This document shows positions 59,694 through 64,000 of a DNA stretch of 64,000 nucleotides, piece by piece (positions within the stretch are counted from its first letter, which is position 1; the number at the start of each line of letters is the position of its first letter). The notes under the pieces were generated by a model, which saw only the letters and a list, made by a program, of their open reading frames with translations, ran no database searches and had not been told where the DNA came from. Where the stretch lies: the NCBI GenBank assembly GCA_030841035.1, contig JAVEDI010000118.1:1-64000 (forward strand), written 5' to 3'. This DNA is from Actinomycetota bacterium. Lineage in GTDB: Bacteria > Actinomycetota > Actinomycetes > JACCUZ01. Both the position numbers and the translations under genes were made by a program.

Positions 59694-59954
59694 TCAGCCG
59701 GTCGCCTCAGCCGAGTTCCGGTAGGCGTCGAGGATGGCGGCGGGCACCCTGCCCCGGTCCCTGATCGGGTGGCCGTTGGCCCGGGCCCAGCGGCGGACGG
59801 TGACCGGGTCCGTGCTCAGCGCCTTGCGGCCGCGGCGGCTCTTGGCCCGCGCCGCAGGCACCTCGGCAGCCACCGTGAGCCGAACACCGTAGAGAGACCC
59901 CACCACCTCGAGCACCCGATCCAGCGGCTCGGTCGAGTCGATCGTCAACTGCAT
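59694..59954 (-). CDS. Lsr2-like nucleoid-associated protein
   Basis: An 86-residue protein. The N-terminal part resembles the Lsr2 dimerisation segment, and the C-terminal RRWARANGHPIRDRGRVPAAILDAY is the DNA-binding domain with the RGR AT-hook-like motif. Lsr2 silences AT-rich acquired genes. It is shorter than Lsr2 (about 110) and has an Arg/Ala linker. ATG 59954. It borders the aromatic island on the side of PadR, so it may silence or delimit it. Confidence 0.72.
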   Translation of the reverse strand: MQLTIDSTEPLDRVLEVVGSLYGVRLTVAAEVPAARAKSRRGRKALSTDPVTVRRWARANGHPIRDRGRVPAAILDAYRNSAEATG

Positions 59955-60048
59955 GTCTGTGCGGCCCTCCAGGTCGAAATGACGATCCCCGAGCGGCCAA
60001 CTGTAGCCAGAGAAGATCGTCCGGCCAGACCGCGACCGCGGTGGCAGC

Positions 60049-60573
60049 TCAGCTGCGCTCGCTGGTGAGCTCCTCCCAGAAGCGCAGCGCGGCGTACTCC
60101 ATCGCCAGGCCGAGCCGGAGCGGGACCATCCGGTCCGCCACGTCCTCGCGCTCCCCGAACCGGGCCTGCATCTGCTCGTACGTCGCGATCCGCGCGCGGT
60201 GCTGCGCGACCTGCGCCCGGGCCAGCGCCAGGATGTCCTGCGGCTCGGCCAGCTCGCCGAAGAACAGCTTGAGCTCGGCCACGTCGCGGACCTGCAACGG
60301 TTCCTCGGTCGGCTCGGCGAGCCACCTCCGCAGCGCCGCCAGGCCATCCTCGGTGACGCTGAAGGTCTGCCGGCGGCGCCCGTCGTCCTCGCTGTGCACG
60401 GTCAGCAGCCCGGCCTCCACCAGCCGCTTCGGCTCCGAGTACAGCTGGGCGTGCGGGAAGGGCCAGAAGTAGCCCACCGAGTGCCCGACGGCCCGCTTGA
60501 GCTCGTAGGACGTGGAGGGGCCTCGCATCGCGACCATGCCCAGCACGACGTACGACGTGGGGGTCAGCCGCAC
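60049..60573 (-). CDS. PadR family transcriptional regulator
   Basis: A 174-residue regulator. The winged helix is RLTPTSYVVLGMVAMRGPSTSYELKRAV, then LYSEPKRLVEAGLL (wing). The C-terminal four-helix part holds FGELAEPQDILALARAQ. GTG 60573 is preferred because the family starts with R/S-LTPTSYVVLG; ATG 60624 would add 17 residues and place the operator-like repeat at 60611-60625 over the start codon. PadR proteins respond to phenolic acids. It is divergent from the CoA-ligase gene and is its probable repressor. Confidence 0.83.
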   Translation of the reverse strand: MRLTPTSYVVLGMVAMRGPSTSYELKRAVGHSVGYFWPFPHAQLYSEPKRLVEAGLLTVHSEDDGRRRQTFSVTEDGLAALRRWLAEPTEEPLQVRDVAELKLFFGELAEPQDILALARAQVAQHRARIATYEQMQARFGEREDVADRMVPLRLGLAMEYAALRFWEELTSERS

Positions 60574-60610
60574 GCGGGCCTCGCCGTTGACATGGTCCGA
60601 ACCGTACCGT

Positions 60611-60625
60611 AATGTCCCCGACATT
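60611..60625. promoter_or_regulatory. PadR-type operator
   Basis: AATGTC, CCC, GACATT: perfect 6-bp arms, 15 bp total. ATGT...ACAT is the half-site pattern of PadR operators. It lies 39 bp upstream of the CoA-ligase ATG and 38 bp from the PadR GTG, so it could control both. Confidence 0.6.
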
Positions 60626-60663
60626 CGTCTCGGACGATCCGATTCAGATGGTCGGGAGCAGGT

Positions 60664-62235
60664 ATGGATCTGGCTACGGCCCTGCGCTGGTCCGCCGAGC
60701 GCTACCCGCAGCGGCGCGCCGTCGGCGGTCGGGACCCGCTGACCTACGCACAGTGGGACGCCCGCACCGAGCGGGTCGCTCACGCGCTGCACGGCCTGGG
60801 CGCGGGGGAGGGGACCCGGGCGGTCTTCCTGCTGGGGGGCGGGGAGCCACTGGCCACGCTGCACCTCGGCGCGCAGAAGGCCCGTGTCACCTCGCTACCC
60901 CTGTCGACGCGGTTGGGCGTCGACGAACTGGCCTTCTGCATCGGTGACTGCGACCCCGCGCTGATCGCGGTGGACGAGGCCACCCAGGAGATCGTCACGC
61001 AGGCGCTGGAGCGGGTCGAGAATCCGCCCCCTGTCGTGTGGGCGGGTAACCCGGGGGACGCTCCGACCGGCACTCCCTCCGTGTGGCACGCCGCGCAGCG
61101 CGCTGCGGGCAGCCCCGTTCCCGTGGTGCCCGGTGACGACGACGTGAGCGTCATGCTCTACACCTCGGGCACCACCGGGCGACCCAAGGGCGTTCCGCGC
61201 ACCCACCGTGCCGAGCACCATGCAGCGCTCGCCCACCTCGTCCAAACCGGCCACGCACCGGGCGAGGTGACGCTGGGCGTCATGCCGCTGTTCCACACGA
61301 TGGGGCTGCGCAGCCTCCTGGCCAGCGTGCTGGCCGCGGGCACCTGGGTGCCGCAAGCGGGCTTCGATGCCGAGCAGACCCTGGACCTGATCGCGGCCGA
61401 GCAGGTCAGCGCCCTCTACCTGGTCCCGACGATCTACTGGTCGCTGCTGCAGACCGGGCGCTTCGAGGAGAGCACGTCGGTGCGCAGGCTGGCGTACGCC
61501 GGCGCCGCCATGACGCCGTTCGTGGCGGAGAGGCTCGCCCAGAGCCTGCGTCCGGAGCGGTTCGTCAACCACTTCGGCAGCACGGAGATCTATACCTTCA
61601 CCATCGGGCCGGAGGGTGCGGCCAAGCCGGGCTGCGCCGGGCGAGCGGGTCTGTTCTCCCGGGTCCGGCTCGTGGACCCGCGCCCCGACGCGTCCCCCGA
61701 CGAGGTCGTCGCCCAGGGGGAAACGGGCCAGGTCGCCGTGTCGATGCGCAGCCCCGAGGCGTTCGCCGGTTACTGGCGCCGTCCGGACGCGGACCGCAAG
61801 GCGATCCGGGACGGTTGGTACTTCACCGGCGACCTCGCCACGACCGACGAGGACGGCGACCTGTGGGTCACCGGTCGCGTCGACGACATGATCAACTCCG
61901 GCGGGGAGAACATCTACCCCGGCGAGATCGAGGACGCGCTCGCGGCCAGCCCCGACCTCGACGAGGTGGTCGTCGTCGGCACCCCGCACGAGAGGTGGGG
62001 ACAGGCCGTCACCGCCTTCGTGGTGAGCACCTCCGGCGACGAACCGGCGGAGACCGTCGCCAAGCTCGACCTGTTCGCCCGGGAGAGCTCCGGCCTGCCT
62101 TCGCTGAAGCGGCCGAAGCGGATCGTGGTCGTGGACCAGATCCCCAAGTCTGCCGTCGGCAAGGTCCTGCGCCGCCAGCTCACCGCCGGCGAGTTCGTCG
62201 CGCTCGCCGACTCCGCCGATGGGCCGGCGCAATGA
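60664..62235 (+). CDS. AMP-binding acyl/aryl-CoA ligase
   Basis: A 523-residue ANL-superfamily enzyme. MLYTSGTTGRPKGVPRTH is the P-loop (about 160-177), HFGSTEIYTF is the A5 motif, GWYFTGDLATTDEDG the A7 and SGGENIYPGEIED the A8; the C-terminal Lys lies in PKSAVGKVLRRQL. It likely activates an aromatic acid as the CoA thioester. ATG 60664 has GGGAGCAGG just upstream. It is translationally coupled to the molybdenum hydroxylase downstream, a pairing also seen for furoate or hydroxybenzoate degradation. Confidence 0.87.
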   Translation: MDLATALRWSAERYPQRRAVGGRDPLTYAQWDARTERVAHALHGLGAGEGTRAVFLLGGGEPLATLHLGAQKARVTSLPLSTRLGVDELAFCIGDCDPALIAVDEATQEIVTQALERVENPPPVVWAGNPGDAPTGTPSVWHAAQRAAGSPVPVVPGDDDVSVMLYTSGTTGRPKGVPRTHRAEHHAALAHLVQTGHAPGEVTLGVMPLFHTMGLRSLLASVLAAGTWVPQAGFDAEQTLDLIAAEQVSALYLVPTIYWSLLQTGRFEESTSVRRLAYAGAAMTPFVAERLAQSLRPERFVNHFGSTEIYTFTIGPEGAAKPGCAGRAGLFSRVRLVDPRPDASPDEVVAQGETGQVAVSMRSPEAFAGYWRRPDADRKAIRDGWYFTGDLATTDEDGDLWVTGRVDDMINSGGENIYPGEIEDALAASPDLDEVVVVGTPHERWGQAVTAFVVSTSGDEPAETVAKLDLFARESSGLPSLKRPKRIVVVDQIPKSAVGKVLRRQLTAGEFVALADSADGPAQ

Positions 62236-64000
62236 CCGGGCTCGCGCGTGTCGAGGACGCGGCCCTGCTCACCGGCCAGGGCCGTTTCCTCGACGACCTC
62301 GACCCGCTGCCGGGCACGCTGGTGGCAGCCGTGGTCCGCAGTCCGCACGCACACGCCAGGATCCGCTCGGTCGACCTCGACCGAGCCCGCAGCCATCCCG
62401 GGGTGGCCGCCGTGATCGGCCCCGACGAGGTGCTGGCGACGCTGAAGCCCTTCCCGCTCTCGGTCAAGGCAGCGACGCCGTACTACCCGACCGCCACCGA
62501 CAAGACCCGCTTCGTGGGCGAGCCCGTGGCCGTCGTCGTCGCGAGCGACCGCTACGTCGCCGAGGACGCCGCTGAGCTGGTCGACGTCGACTACGAACCG
62601 CTGCCGGCCGTCGTCCGCACCGATCGGGCGCTCCAGGACGACGCGCCGCTGCTGCACGACCAGGCCGAGAGCAACGTGGCCACCGACCGGACCTTCACGT
62701 TCGGCGCCGTGGACGAGGCGTTCGCCTCGGCAGCGCACGTCGTCAGCCGCAGCTACTCCTTCCCGCGCTACTCCTCGACGCCGATGGAGTGCTACGCCGT
62801 CGTGGCGGAGTGGCGCGACGGTGTCGACGGGCCGGAGGTCACCGCGCATGCCAACTTCCACGGGCCGTTCTCGATGGCTCCCGTGGTGGCGGGGGCGCTC
62901 GGCCTGCCCACCTCGTCGCTGAGACTGATCGTGCCGGCCGACATCGGCGGCAGCTTCGGCATCAAGTCCGCCGTCTACCCCTACATCGCGCTGATGGCGC
63001 TGGCCAGCAAGCACGCCGGGCGGCCGGTGCGGTGGACCGAGGACCGCCTCGAGCACCTGGTGGCGAGCTCGTCGGGCTCCGACCGGTTGATGACCTTCGA
63101 GGCCGCCGTGGACGACGACGGTGTGGTGAGCGCGTTGCGGGTCGACCTGGTCGACAACGTTGGCGCCTACCTCCGGCCCCCGGAGCCCAGCACCCTGTAC
63201 CGCTGCTTCGGGAACATCACCGGTGCCTATCGCATCGACGCCGTCGCGATCCGGGCGCGCGCCGTCGTCACCAACAAGTCGCCTACCGGGCTCAACCGCG
63301 GCTTCGGCGGCCAACAGCTGTACTTCGGGCTCGAGCGGCTGATGGACGACATCGCGACGTCGAGGGGCATCGACCCCGCCGACGTACGTCGTCGCAACAT
63401 GGTGACCTCCGACGCGTTCCCCTACGCCACCCCGAGCGGCGGCATCTACGACTCCGGTGACTACCACCGCGCGCTGGAGCTCGCGCTGGACAACGCCGGC
63501 TACGAGCAGCTCCGCAAGGAGCAGCGCATCTCCCGCGACAACGGCGAGTGGATGGGGATCGGACTGGCCACCATCGTCGACCCGTCGGCGACGAACATCG
63601 GGTACGTCGGCCTGGCGACGCCGGTGCAGGACCGGACGGCTCGACGTGGCAAGTCCGGATCGACCGAGCACGTCCGGGTCAGCGTCGACCCGCAAGGCAT
63701 CGTCTCGGTGCTGCTCGGGAGCGTCCCGCAGGGACAGGGCCATGCCACCGTCGCCCGCGACGTGGTCGCCCGGCACCTCGGGCTCCCGGTGGAGCAGGTG
63801 CGACCGCGCGTCGAGATGGACACCGCCACCACGCCGTGGACGATCAGCTCGGGCAGCTACTCGTCGCGGTTCGCGCCGCTGCTGACGAGCGCACTGCTCG
63901 AGGCATGCGACCGGCTCGCCGACACCATCAAGGTGGCCGCATCGGTGCTGCTCCAGGTGGAGCCGGCAGCCCTCGAGCTGGCCGACGGCATGGTCCGGGT
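62232..64000 (+). CDS. Xanthine dehydrogenase family molybdopterin-binding subunit (partial)
   Basis: The open frame runs for 589 codons to the window's end without a stop, so the C-terminus is missing. It begins MTGLARVEDAALLTGQGRFLDD, the standard opening. Molybdopterin-cofactor motifs seen are GGSFGIKS, GLNRGFGGQQLYFGLE and VPQGQGHA. ATG 62232 overlaps the CoA-ligase stop (ATGA). CO dehydrogenase's AYRCSFR active loop is absent. Together with the ligase it suggests hydroxylation or dehydrogenation of an aryl-CoA thioester; FAD and 2Fe-2S subunits would be expected downstream. Confidence 0.88.
   Translation, partial: MTGLARVEDAALLTGQGRFLDDLDPLPGTLVAAVVRSPHAHARIRSVDLDRARSHPGVAAVIGPDEVLATLKPFPLSVKAATPYYPTATDKTRFVGEPVAVVVASDRYVAEDAAELVDVDYEPLPAVVRTDRALQDDAPLLHDQAESNVATDRTFTFGAVDEAFASAAHVVSRSYSFPRYSSTPMECYAVVAEWRDGVDGPEVTAHANFHGPFSMAPVVAGALGLPTSSLRLIVPADIGGSFGIKSAVYPYIALMALASKHAGRPVRWTEDRLEHLVASSSGSDRLMTFEAAVDDDGVVSALRVDLVDNVGAYLRPPEPSTLYRCFGNITGAYRIDAVAIRARAVVTNKSPTGLNRGFGGQQLYFGLERLMDDIATSRGIDPADVRRRNMVTSDAFPYATPSGGIYDSGDYHRALELALDNAGYEQLRKEQRISRDNGEWMGIGLATIVDPSATNIGYVGLATPVQDRTARRGKSGSTEHVRVSVDPQGIVSVLLGSVPQGQGHATVARDVVARHLGLPVEQVRPRVEMDTATTPWTISSGSYSSRFAPLLTSALLEACDRLADTIKVAASVLLQVEPAALELADGMVR

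Noticed and set aside
61914-63776. 620-residue reverse-strand open frame
   Set aside because: Antisense to the CoA ligase and molybdenum hydroxylase, both with clear catalytic motifs.
1-64000. tRNA or rRNA genes and intact insertion sequences
   Set aside because: No T-loop/acceptor-stem pattern, rRNA segment, DDE transposase or integrase was seen by eye; a covariance-model scan would be needed to exclude tRNAs fully.

Overview
The window is about 70% GC with dense, often 4-bp-overlapping genes, many GTG starts, and actinobacterial families (BlaI, DUF6158, DUF2795, Lsr2-like, LVIVD protein, AAC(2')). It reads as a chromosomal piece of a high-GC actinomycete; a Geodermatophilales-like origin is only a guess. 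No rRNA, tRNA, CRISPR array or recognisable transposase was seen.

Layout. 0-7.6 kb: DedA protein, BlaI repressor with a clear operator, an MFS pump, a secreted PD40/PxKF protein, a methyltransferase and a secreted LVIVD protein. 7.6-12.0 kb: a reverse-strand membrane-lipid/glycan operon (truncated PAP2, flippase-like protein, GT4, PIG-L deacetylase, PAP2 enzyme), ending in a degenerate receiver domain and a repeat/hairpin cluster. 12.1-22.3 kb: a CDF transporter, a tightly coupled CHAD-ParA-NUDIX/phosphatase operon, a secreted metallophosphatase, a two-domain LigD-like protein, CBS and DUF1360 proteins, a SpoIIE phosphatase and an AAC(2')-type acetyltransferase.

22.5-34.9 kb: a surface-glycan locus. 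Eight or nine overlapping genes encode a carbamoyltransferase, glycosyltransferases (two of GT9 heptosyltransferase type) and the parts needed for nucleotide-activated heptose (GmhA, GmhB fused to a GT2, HldE-type kinase/nucleotidyltransferase). A converging operon encodes a UDP-xylose-synthase-like enzyme and an aldehyde dehydrogenase.

35-50 kb: a more accessory, partly eroded stretch. It holds a lower-GC kinase-like gene, an ArsR/MFS pair behind a 28-bp palindrome, an ABC exporter divergent from a two-component system, a ferritin-like pair, a broken recQ, an SDR, and a diiron-oxygenase/GT2/CDGSH group whose last two genes overlap tail to tail.

50-64 kb: an aromatic catabolic island: two dihydroxyphthalate-decarboxylase-like proteins, LigJ- and LigK-type enzymes of protocatechuate 4,5-cleavage, a Rieske oxygenase, a zinc dehydrogenase, an RpiB-type isomerase, a PanB-like aldolase, an alpha/beta hydrolase with a Cys nucleophile, an Lsr2-like protein, a PadR regulator, an aryl-CoA-ligase-like enzyme and a molybdenum hydroxylase large subunit that runs off the window. 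The CHAD-ParA-NUDIX operon, the heptose glycan locus and the aromatic island are the most interesting parts.
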